Positions 9,910 to 16,500 of a DNA stretch of 28,208 nucleotides are shown piece after piece. Where the stretch lies: the NCBI GenBank assembly GCA_021828745.1, contig JAJZDE010000010.1:1-28208 (forward strand). The letters run 5' to 3'. This DNA is from Pseudomonadota bacterium. Lineage in GTDB: Bacteria; Pseudomonadota; Gammaproteobacteria; Burkholderiales; Ferrovaceae. Each line of letters opens with the position of its first letter. Positions within the stretch are counted from its first letter, which is position 1. The notes under the pieces were generated by a model. The model did not search any database. It was not told the origin of the DNA and was given only the letters and a program-made list of their open reading frames with translations. The position numbers were made by a program, and so were the translations under genes.

Positions 9910-10952
9910 TTGTCCCCCTCACTCGTTTCAGGCCCCTGTGGATGTTCCTGGGCATCCTGCTCTTGCCCTGGGTGATTGAAGGACTGCTGGGGCGGGGTTG
10001 GGTGCGTATCCTGGATTTTGCCCTGCTGTCCGTCTTGCTGGCCGTTGGTCTCAACATCGTGGTGGGCTATGCTGGTCTTCTGGACCTGGGGTTCATCGCC
10101 TTCTTCGGAGTGGGGGCTTATGCCTATGCCCTGTTGGCATCGCCCCAGTTTGGGCTGCATTGGCCTCTTTGGGCCATCCTGCCCACGGGGGTTCTGGTGG
10201 CGGCCAGTTTTGGCGTGGCGCTGGGTTGGCCGACTCTGGGTCTGCGCGGAGATTATCTGGCCATCGTGACCATGGGTTTTGGCGAGATCATCCGGGTTTT
10301 TCTCAACAATCTGACTGCGCCGGTCAATATCACCAACGGTCCGCAGGGAATTACGATGATCGATGCCCTCCATCTGGGGACCTGGTCCTTTGCCCGTCCC
10401 CATCGGGTGCTGGGCATCCCGTTGCCTGCCTTGGTGGGAACCTATTACCTGTTTCTTCTGTTCGTCCTGCTGGCGCTCTTTCTTTCCCGGCGGTTGGAAT
10501 ATTCCAGGATTGGACGAGCCTGGATGGCCATTCGCGAAGACGAGATTGCGGCGGCCAGCATGGGGCTGGATACGCGCCGCCTCAAATTGCTGGCCTATGC
10601 GCTGGGGGCCGTCTTTGGGGGCGTGGCGGGGGGGCTGTTTGCAGGATTTCAGGGTTTCGTCAGCCCGGAGAGTTTTACCTTGCAGGAATCCGTCATGATC
10701 CTGTGTATGGTGGTACTGGGCGGGATGGGTAACCTGCGCGGCGTCGTGGCAGGTGCCCTTCTGCTCGCTTTTCTGCCCGAGGTGCTGCGGCCCCTGGGGG
10801 GATGGCAACAGCACTGGTTTCATCGCGTCCTGATCGATCCCTCCACTCTGCGCCTGCTCCTCTTCGGGGTTACCCTGGTCGTCCTGATGCGCTGGCGCCC
10901 TGAAGGACTATTCCCGTCCCGGGCTCGGGCACGGGAATGGCATACGTCATGA
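9906..10952 (+). CDS. livM: Branched-chain amino acid-type ABC permease, LivM-like
   Basis: The second permease, 348 residues from ATG 9906, which overlaps the livH TGA (ATGA). The open frame extends far upstream, but that part is the shifted frame of livH and is not homologous. Hallmarks are LNIVVGYAGLLDLGFIAFFGVGAYAYALL, LRGDYLAIVTMGFGEIIRVFLNNL, ITNGPQGI, a cytoplasmic RIGRAWMAIREDEIAAASMGLDTRRLKLLAYALGA coupling loop for the ATPases, and VVLGGMGNLRGVVAGA. It should pair with the LivH-like subunit in one membrane complex. The stop overlaps the next ATG. Confidence 0.93.
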   Translation: MIVPLTRFRPLWMFLGILLLPWVIEGLLGRGWVRILDFALLSVLLAVGLNIVVGYAGLLDLGFIAFFGVGAYAYALLASPQFGLHWPLWAILPTGVLVAASFGVALGWPTLGLRGDYLAIVTMGFGEIIRVFLNNLTAPVNITNGPQGITMIDALHLGTWSFARPHRVLGIPLPALVGTYYLFLLFVLLALFLSRRLEYSRIGRAWMAIREDEIAAASMGLDTRRLKLLAYALGAVFGGVAGGLFAGFQGFVSPESFTLQESVMILCMVVLGGMGNLRGVVAGALLLAFLPEVLRPLGGWQQHWFHRVLIDPSTLRLLLFGVTLVVLMRWRPEGLFPSRARAREWHTS

Positions 10953-11716
10953 GTCTGCTGGAAGCAAGGGGTATCAGCAAACACTTTGGAGGGATTCAGG
11001 CGTTGCAAGACGTTTCACTGACGGTCGAGCCAGCCAGTATCGTGGGCTTGATCGGTCCGAATGGCGCCGGAAAAACCACCTTTTTCAACGTACTGACCGG
11101 GGTCTACATGCCCGATGGGGGGATGTTGACCTTTGCCGGTCAACCTTTGCCCGCAGGTCAGCCCCATCGGGTCGCCCGAGCGGGCCTGGTGCGTACTTTC
11201 CAGAACATTCGGGTGTTTCCCCAGATGAGTGCCTTGGAAAACGTCATGGTGGGGTTTCATGGGCGGACGCACAGCGGATTGCTGGGCGCCTGGTTCAACG
11301 GCCCGGCCGTGCGGCGCGAAGAGCGGGAGATTCGGGAAGGGGCTCAGGAATTGTTGAAATGGGTGGGGTTGCAGGAAATGGCGCACCGGGTGGCCGGTAC
11401 CCTGTCCTATGGGGCGCAACGACGACTGGAAATTGCCCGTGCCCTGGCCACGAGCCCCCGTCTGCTGGCACTGGATGAACCGGTGGCTGGTATGAATGGG
11501 GCAGAACGGGGGCACATGGCCGAGTTGATCCTGCGCATTCGTGCTGCGGGGATTGCCCTGCTGGTCATCGAGCATGATGTGCGCTGGATTGCGCAATTGT
11601 GCGAACGCATCACCGTTCTTGATCATGGGCAACGTTTGGCCGAGGGAACGTCTGCGGAAATTCAGGCCAACCCACAAGTCATCGAAGCCTACCTGGGGCA
11701 TGGGTCCCATGGCTGA
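10949..11716 (+). CDS. livG: ABC transporter ATP-binding protein, LivG-like
   Basis: ATG 10949 overlaps the livM stop (ATGA) and gives 255 residues; an in-frame ATG at 10937 is also possible. Walker A is GPNGAGKTTF (about residues 36-45). The signature is the LSYGAQRRLEIARAL form typical of LivG, followed by Walker B (LLALDEPVAGMN). The segment GLVRTFQNIRVFPQMSALENVMVG is the LivG Q-loop region. It powers transport together with the LivF-like protein, binding the cytoplasmic loops of the permeases. It overlaps livF by eight bases. Confidence 0.94.
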   Translation: MSLLEARGISKHFGGIQALQDVSLTVEPASIVGLIGPNGAGKTTFFNVLTGVYMPDGGMLTFAGQPLPAGQPHRVARAGLVRTFQNIRVFPQMSALENVMVGFHGRTHSGLLGAWFNGPAVRREEREIREGAQELLKWVGLQEMAHRVAGTLSYGAQRRLEIARALATSPRLLALDEPVAGMNGAERGHMAELILRIRAAGIALLVIEHDVRWIAQLCERITVLDHGQRLAEGTSAEIQANPQVIEAYLGHGSHG

Positions 11717-12413
11717 GCCTGTTCTGGATGTACGCGATTTGGCGGTGCATTACGGGGGGATCGAAGCCGTCCGTGACTTTTCCCTGCAACTCGAAGAGGG
11801 GGAAAAGGTTGCATTGATCGGGGCCAATGGCGCGGGCAAGAGCAGTACCCTGAAGGCTCTGGCCGGGGTGGTACCTTTCGCGCAGGGAAGTCTGAGGTTC
11901 GACGGCATGGACTGGACCCGCCGACCGGCCTGGCAACGGGCGCGCGCCGGCCTGATTCTGGTTCCTGAAGGGCGAGGGGTCTTCCCGCGTTTGTCCATCG
12001 TGGAAAACTTGCAGATGGGGCAGATGGGACATTCCGACCCGGTGGCGCTGGAGAAGGTCTACGCGCGTTTCCCTCGTCTATATGAACGACGGACCCAGGC
12101 TGCGGGTACACTCTCGGGTGGGGAGCAGCAGTTGCTGGCCCTGGGGCGAGCACTGCTGGCCCGACCCCGCCTTCTGATGCTGGACGAACCCAGCATGGGG
12201 CTGGCCCCCCAGCGGGTGGATGAGGTTTTCGAGGTCATTGCGGAAATGGTACAGGCCGGGACGACCTTGCTGCTGGTGGAGCAGAATGCCCGGCGAGCCC
12301 TGGAACTGTGTGATCGGGCTCTGATCCTGGAGTCGGGGCGTGTGGTGTTTTCTGACCGTGCGGCGGTCTGTTTGGCCAGTCCTGCATTGCGGGCAGCCTA
12401 TCTGGGAGAATGA
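11709..12413 (+). CDS. livF: ABC transporter ATP-binding protein, LivF-like
   Basis: A 234-residue ATPase starting at ATG 11709 (MAEPVLDVRDLAVHYGGIEAV). Walker A is GANGAGKSST, the signature is LSGGEQQLLALGRALLARP, and Walker B is LLMLDEPSMGLAP. The stretch LVPEGRGVFPRLSIVENLQMG identifies it as LivF and not LivG. With LivG, LivM and LivH it completes the membrane and motor parts of an importer. No periplasmic binding protein (LivJ/LivK type) is encoded in this window. The stop is followed at once by the ATG of the glycosyltransferase. Confidence 0.94.
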   Translation: MAEPVLDVRDLAVHYGGIEAVRDFSLQLEEGEKVALIGANGAGKSSTLKALAGVVPFAQGSLRFDGMDWTRRPAWQRARAGLILVPEGRGVFPRLSIVENLQMGQMGHSDPVALEKVYARFPRLYERRTQAAGTLSGGEQQLLALGRALLARPRLLMLDEPSMGLAPQRVDEVFEVIAEMVQAGTTLLLVEQNARRALELCDRALILESGRVVFSDRAAVCLASPALRAAYLGE

Positions 12414-13838
12414 ATGTCGTTTCTACGCCGATATTACTGGGGAATTCTGGGGCTGGTACTGGCTTCCTACGGGCTGTCCCTGTTGCACGCCTATGTCGGT
12501 GAAGAGGCCAACTACACCATCATGTCCATGGAAATGTGGCAGCGCCAGATTTTTCGTAGTGTGGTGTCGCTGGGCGGCGTAGGCGGACGTCCCCCGCTGT
12601 ATAACTGGGCGATGATTCCCCTGGCACACTGGGTGGTGGGTTGGCCTCGGATATTGCTGGCAGCGCGCCTGGTGACCCTGGGGGCGACTCTGGGTACCGC
12701 CCTGATTCTGGCCGGGTGGGCGCGCGCCCTTTGGCCAGGGGTGGGTGCGGGGAAAGTAGCCGGGTTGCTTTATCTGGTGACTGCTGATGTCCTGTTTTAC
12801 CGAGGTTGGTTGGCCTATGCGGACCCTCTTTTCGCATTTTTCATGGTGTTGTCGGCTTTTTTGTTATGGAACGCGGTGCAGCGGCGCAGTTTGCTCTGTC
12901 TTTTCCTGTCATTGTTGGCGATTTTTGCTTCCTATCTGACCAAGGTGATGACGGCCTATGCTTATTATGGCGGCATCTGGCTGGTTCTGCTCGGTCAGCG
13001 CTCCAGTCGGGCGTTCCTGTGGTCCCGTCAGGCGATGGGCGTTTACATTCTGGGCTTGTTGCCCATGGGACTCTGGCTGGGAACCGTGGGGCACCAGGAT
13101 ACCCAGCAGGTGACCGGGCAATTGGCCGATGTGAGCGATAAACTGTTGTCCGCCGATGCGTTGGGGACCTGGCTCCTGAAACTGGGCGAATTCCCGCTTT
13201 CGATCCTGGCGGGGCTTCTGCCTTCTTCACTGTGGGCGCTCCGGGGGCTGGTCTCACAGCATCGACAGGGCATTCCCTGGCCTTTCCCGGTCAAATCATT
13301 GACCGCCATGGCACTGCTCAATTTTCTTCCTTACTGGATTGCACCGCACAGCGCCCCACGCTACGTTTTGCCCGAATATGGCCTGGTGGTGTTGGTGGCG
13401 ACGTATTATCTGACCCACGAATCTGCCTTGTTTCAGAACGGAATCCTGCGTCCGGAACGCTGGGTGGTGGGTCTGGTTCTGCTGGGACTCGGCATTTCTG
13501 CGGTGGGGTACCCCCTCTATCAACAGCGTGTGCGCGGGGACGACTATGCGCGTATGGCAAGCCAGGTCGAGGCGCTGGCGGGCCCCTATCCCATTTATAC
13601 TTTGAACTGGTCCTCGGTGGGATTGTCCGTGGTGGCGCTCATCGACAGCCGGCATTTTGATCGACCGGCCATTGTCAGTCCCCCTTCCTGTCTTACAGAC
13701 GGGCTGGTCATTGCTTATACCTCTCATGATCTGCCGGGTGATGGATGGGCTGAACTCGAGGGGCAGTCAGAGCAACTGGTCCTGATCTGTCGGGGGAAAG
13801 TTTGTGCGGCCCCGTTCTTTCATTTAGGGAGACCATGA
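12414..13838 (+). CDS. GT-C fold membrane glycosyltransferase, ArnT/PMT-like
   Basis: A 474-residue integral membrane protein with about ten to twelve hydrophobic segments and a hydrophilic C-terminal part (about residues 370-474) that likely lies in the periplasm. Its layout resembles polyprenyl-phosphate-sugar dependent transferases of the ArnT/PMT group: one N-terminal membrane helix, then an acidic pair in the first periplasmic loop (GEEANY, E30-E31), then a GRPPLYNW segment. Such enzymes transfer a sugar from a lipid carrier to lipid A, protein or another acceptor; the acceptor here is unknown. Its ATG directly follows the livF stop and its TGA overlaps the next ATG, so it is in the same operon. 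Similarity to named families is moderate. Confidence 0.75.
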   Translation: MSFLRRYYWGILGLVLASYGLSLLHAYVGEEANYTIMSMEMWQRQIFRSVVSLGGVGGRPPLYNWAMIPLAHWVVGWPRILLAARLVTLGATLGTALILAGWARALWPGVGAGKVAGLLYLVTADVLFYRGWLAYADPLFAFFMVLSAFLLWNAVQRRSLLCLFLSLLAIFASYLTKVMTAYAYYGGIWLVLLGQRSSRAFLWSRQAMGVYILGLLPMGLWLGTVGHQDTQQVTGQLADVSDKLLSADALGTWLLKLGEFPLSILAGLLPSSLWALRGLVSQHRQGIPWPFPVKSLTAMALLNFLPYWIAPHSAPRYVLPEYGLVVLVATYYLTHESALFQNGILRPERWVVGLVLLGLGISAVGYPLYQQRVRGDDYARMASQVEALAGPYPIYTLNWSSVGLSVVALIDSRHFDRPAIVSPPSCLTDGLVIAYTSHDLPGDGWAELEGQSEQLVLICRGKVCAAPFFHLGRP

Positions 13839-14737
13839 TGGCAGTGGATCTGGCAGGAAAATTGAGGGTCGGGATATCATCTCGGGCATTGTTTGAACTG
13901 GGAGAAAGTCATGCCCTGTTCGAAACACGCGGGGTAGAGGAATACAGCAATTATCAGATCGCCCATGAAAACGAACCCTTGGGTGAAGGGGTGGCGTTCG
14001 GGCTGGTGAAAAAATTGCTGGCTCTCAAGAATCAGCATGAGGAATCCAGCGTGGAGGTCATTTTGCTGTCCAGGAACAGCGCGGATACGGGATTGCGCAT
14101 CTTCAATGCCATTGAACACCATGGGTTGAATATCACCCGGGCGGTTTTTTCGCGCGGGGAAACACCCTGGAAGTATGCTGAGGCTTTGGGCATCCACCTG
14201 TTTTTGTCGGCGGATGCAGGAGATGTGCGCCTGGCATTGGGGGCGGGGATCGCCGCCGCGACCATTCTGCCCTCTGCGGTGGGAGATAATCCTTCCCCAC
14301 AATTACGGATTGCTTTCGACGGGGATGCCGTGGTGTTTTCCGATGAGGCGGAATTGATCTACAAGACACACGGCCTGGAAGCGTTCATCGAGCATGAACG
14401 ATCCAAGGCCAACACGCCTTTGGCCAGCGGTCCCTTTCGCCCTTTTCTGGAGGCCCTGCATCGCATCCAACGGGACAGTAGTCCCCAGGATAGCCCCATT
14501 CGTACCGCTCTGGTGACGGCACGCAACGCACCGACCCATAAGCGCGTGGTTCATACCCTACGGGCCTGGGGTGTGCGGATCGACGAAGCCGTGTTTCTGG
14601 GGGGGGTGGAAAAGGGCCCGGTGCTCAAGGCCTTCGGCGCCGACATATTTTTTGATGACCAGACGACCCATTGCGACTCGGCGCGTCAGCATGTGGTCAC
14701 AGGACATGTTCCTGTCACTTCGGTTCAGCGTACCTGA
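13838..14737 (+). CDS. 5'-nucleotidase family protein (cytosolic 5'-nucleotidase I type)
   Basis: A protein of 299 residues from ATG 13838; ATG 13835 is directly adjacent, and AGGGAG at 13826-13831 fits 13838 better (six-base spacing). The HAD-like signature RIAFDGDAVVFSDEAE and the C-terminal TARNAPTHKRVVHTLRAWGVRIDEAVFLGG...FFDDQ region match the bacterial members of the 5-nucleotidase family related to animal cytosolic 5'-nucleotidase I. Members are expected to dephosphorylate nucleoside monophosphates; bacterial roles are poorly known. It is translationally coupled to the glycosyltransferase. Its TGA abuts the stop of the convergent small gene in a TGATCA palindrome. Confidence 0.88.
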   Translation: MAVDLAGKLRVGISSRALFELGESHALFETRGVEEYSNYQIAHENEPLGEGVAFGLVKKLLALKNQHEESSVEVILLSRNSADTGLRIFNAIEHHGLNITRAVFSRGETPWKYAEALGIHLFLSADAGDVRLALGAGIAAATILPSAVGDNPSPQLRIAFDGDAVVFSDEAELIYKTHGLEAFIEHERSKANTPLASGPFRPFLEALHRIQRDSSPQDSPIRTALVTARNAPTHKRVVHTLRAWGVRIDEAVFLGGVEKGPVLKAFGADIFFDDQTTHCDSARQHVVTGHVPVTSVQRT

Positions 14738-14977
14738 TCAGTGTTCATTCAGCCGTTGTTGCAAGTCTCTGGCATTGTCCATCAGGCCCTGATAACCATC
14801 GCGTAACTGGTCGGGCAAAGAGGGGTCGCCGAGCAGGACCCCCAGGGTTTCCGTCAAACCATACAACAATCCCTTGGCCGCTCCGCTGGCCAGGTGTCCC
14901 TGATCCAGGGCTTGCTGAATATGGGTCAGCCCCGCATCGAGGTGTTCGTGTTCCGGGTAGTGACGTGGCGAATTCAT
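14738..14977 (-). CDS. Small hypothetical protein, 79 residues
   Basis: Starting at ATG 14977 the protein is MNSPRHYPEHEHLDAGL..., hydrophilic and mostly helical in character, with no signal peptide or membrane segment. I do not recognise it. The residues between 25 and 45 (GAAKGLLYGLTETLGVLLGD) are the only weakly hydrophobic part. The frame is open upstream to 15058, but that part overlaps the next small gene. It lies 13 bases after that gene's stop, so the two are probably co-transcribed. GC-rich coding character and tight packing support a real gene, but there is no clear SD. Confidence 0.6.
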   Translation of the reverse strand: MNSPRHYPEHEHLDAGLTHIQQALDQGHLASGAAKGLLYGLTETLGVLLGDPSLPDQLRDGYQGLMDNARDLQQRLNEH

Positions 14978-14990
14978 GGGGAGATATCTC

Positions 14991-15179
14991 TCAGTGGCGC
15001 GGGGGGTGCCGGAAACGCCAGGCCATATGCCACATACCAACGGCACAGGACCAGGCAATCACCTTGGCGGTGTTGGAATCGATGATCAATAAGTCCATCT
15101 GCACGGCAAGGGCGAAGACCGTCAGGTTCAGCGCCAGGATGGCAAAGACCGCAAAGAGAACATTGAAGGAACTGAACAT
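14991..15179 (-). CDS. Small membrane protein, 62 residues
   Basis: The ATG at 15179 has an excellent ribosome-binding site, AGGGAG with five bases to the start, so I prefer it over ATG 15203. The protein has a hydrophobic helix (about residues 7-28, LFAVFAILALNLTVFALAV), a short polar link, a second, weaker helix (about 37-52) and a positively charged tail (WRFRHPPRH), suggesting a two-helix inner-membrane protein. I do not recognise a family. It is divergent from the CcoG-like gene and followed by the 79-residue gene. Confidence 0.65.
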   Translation of the reverse strand: MFSSFNVLFAVFAILALNLTVFALAVQMDLLIIDSNTAKVIAWSCAVGMWHMAWRFRHPPRH

Positions 15180-15184
15180 GAGGG

Positions 15185-15190
15185 CTCCCT
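15185..15190 (-). promoter_or_regulatory. Strong ribosome-binding site deciding the start of the 62-residue gene
   Basis: AGGGAG on the minus strand, five bases before ATG 15179. The upstream ATG at 15203 has no comparable signal. Confidence 0.6.
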
Positions 15191-15206
15191 GTCTAGTCGC
15201 CATAAT

Positions 15207-15236
15207 ACTATAGAATGACCGAATCACGGGTGTAAT
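15207..15236 (-). promoter_or_regulatory. Putative sigma-70-like promoter for the two small genes
   Basis: On the minus strand ATTACA (four of six match to TTGACA) is separated by 18 bases from TATAGT (five of six match to TATAAT). Transcription would start about 20 bases before the ATG at 15179, leaving room for its ribosome-binding site. This is a consensus match only. Confidence 0.35.
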
Positions 15237-15265
15237 GCAAGTGTCACTAAGGGGCGGAGAGGAGA

Positions 15266-15304
15266 ATGACAGAGAGGATCGAATTCCGGGATGGGCGTAA
15301 GTGA
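15266..15304 (+). CDS. Possible 12-codon leader peptide before the CcoG-like gene
   Basis: ATG 15266 is preceded by a purine-rich GGAGAGG ribosome-binding site and reads MTERIEFRDGRK. Its TGA overlaps the GTG start of the CcoG-like gene as GTGA, the same type of overlap used at many junctions here. The GTG itself has only a weak signal, so ribosomes may reach it by coupling. The peptide could also be accidental. Confidence 0.3.
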   Translation: MTERIEFRDGRK

Positions 15305-16500
15305 AGCCCTACCATATCAAACGCAGGGTCGTGCAACTGACGGTACTGATTTTACTCTGTGCGATTCCTGTCCTGGGCGTGTTCAGGATCGATCTGGCTT
15401 CGGCCAGTTTCATATTTTTTGGGCGACCGATCTGGTGGGACAACTACCAGTTCCTGAGCGGAATGGCGCTGGCGATTCTCAGTGCGCCCCTGTTGACCTA
15501 TGTCACCGTCGGTGCGCTATGGTGCGGCTGGGCTTGTCCGCAGAATCTTCTGACCGAATGGGCTGATGCACTGACCTTCAAATGGCTGGGGAAACGCGCT
15601 GACGTGCGGGTGGACGGTCAGGGTCTGGTCCTGGCACCGGCCAAAAATCGCTGGCTGAACTGGTTGAAATTGGGGGGCACGTTGCTGGCCGCTTCCTTCT
15701 TACTCGGTTTGGTCGTGCTCAAGTTGTATTACCCGGCACAGGATGTCTGGGGGTTTCTGTGGGGGACCACGACCCGCCAGGCTAATTTTGCCATCATGCT
15801 GGCATTCGTCGTTTTTTTTGTGTTCATCGACCTCGCGGTGGTCCGTTATTTTCTTTGCGACTATGCCTGCTTCTACCGCATGGGACAGCGCCTGTTCCAG
15901 ACCCGGGCGGCTCTCCATGTCGAGCATGACGGGGCACGGGTCGCGGACTGCGAGAAATGCCATTATTGCGCGACCGTATGTCCGACCCGGATCGAACCCA
16001 ACCGCATTCAAAAACATGATATTTGCATCGATTGCGGAGAATGCATCGATGCCTGTGACCGTTTGCATCTCAAGGAGGGGACGGCTGGGCTGTTGAATTT
16101 TTCTACCCGTTCCTCTGCGCCCCAAACGGGTCGGCAACATTCCGGATTGCGCCTGACGTTGCTGCGCGGTGGCGCCGGTTTTCTATTTCTGGGTGGCTGC
16201 GCGCTCATGGGCTGGGGGGCCTGGACCCAGAAGACGGTGGACTTCCAAAAAATGGAAGCAGACCAGGAGCAGTTACGGGTGATTGCCCATCATTGTCAGC
16301 CTCGTTGTGCGCCCTTGCAGGTCCAATGTCGCGGTGATCATCTGGCGGCCTGTTATCAGGCGGCTGCGTGTACCTGTGCCTGTTCTCTGGAGCAGGATCC
16401 CACCAACCCCCAGCGGGACACCTGGCAACAATGTGTGCGCCTGAACCAGAAACACTTGCAGGCGCTGGAAACGGCTTCTTTTCCTCAGGTCAGACGATGA
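15301..16500 (+). CDS. CcoG/NapH-like membrane polyferredoxin with cysteine-rich tail
   Basis: A 399-residue protein with a GTG start. Membrane helices lie near residues 10-30, 51-73, 124-143, 161-184 and 287-307. C75GWAC79PQ and C186DYAC190 resemble the extra cysteine pairs of the NapH/CcoG family, and two 4Fe-4S motifs follow: C217-x2-C-x2-C-x3-C227 and C242-x2-C-x2-C-x3-C252. CcoG (FixG/RdxA) is needed for cbb3 oxidase copper-centre maturation, while NapH-type proteins pass electrons from quinol. After the last helix, the usual FixG Ig-like domain is replaced by about 90 residues with eight cysteines (C332 to C378). The stop overlaps the next ATG (ATGA). It is not a plain ccoG, since no oxidase genes are near. 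Confidence 0.85.
   Translation: MKPYHIKRRVVQLTVLILLCAIPVLGVFRIDLASASFIFFGRPIWWDNYQFLSGMALAILSAPLLTYVTVGALWCGWACPQNLLTEWADALTFKWLGKRADVRVDGQGLVLAPAKNRWLNWLKLGGTLLAASFLLGLVVLKLYYPAQDVWGFLWGTTTRQANFAIMLAFVVFFVFIDLAVVRYFLCDYACFYRMGQRLFQTRAALHVEHDGARVADCEKCHYCATVCPTRIEPNRIQKHDICIDCGECIDACDRLHLKEGTAGLLNFSTRSSAPQTGRQHSGLRLTLLRGGAGFLFLGGCALMGWGAWTQKTVDFQKMEADQEQLRVIAHHCQPRCAPLQVQCRGDHLAACYQAAACTCACSLEQDPTNPQRDTWQQCVRLNQKHLQALETASFPQVRR

Noticed and set aside
8941..10823. Two long minus-strand frames opposite hemF/livH/livM (8941-9891 and 9864-10823)
   Set aside because: Gln-, Pro- and His-rich antisense translations of hydrophobic permease genes, with no start signals or motifs.
13043..13727. Minus-strand frames opposite the glycosyltransferase
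   Set aside because: No motifs; plus-strand gene is coupled to both neighbours and fits membrane protein composition.
14980..14995. GAGATATCTC palindrome before the 79-residue gene
   Set aside because: Only ten bases and placed at the start codon and the preceding stop; no supporting evidence for a regulator site.
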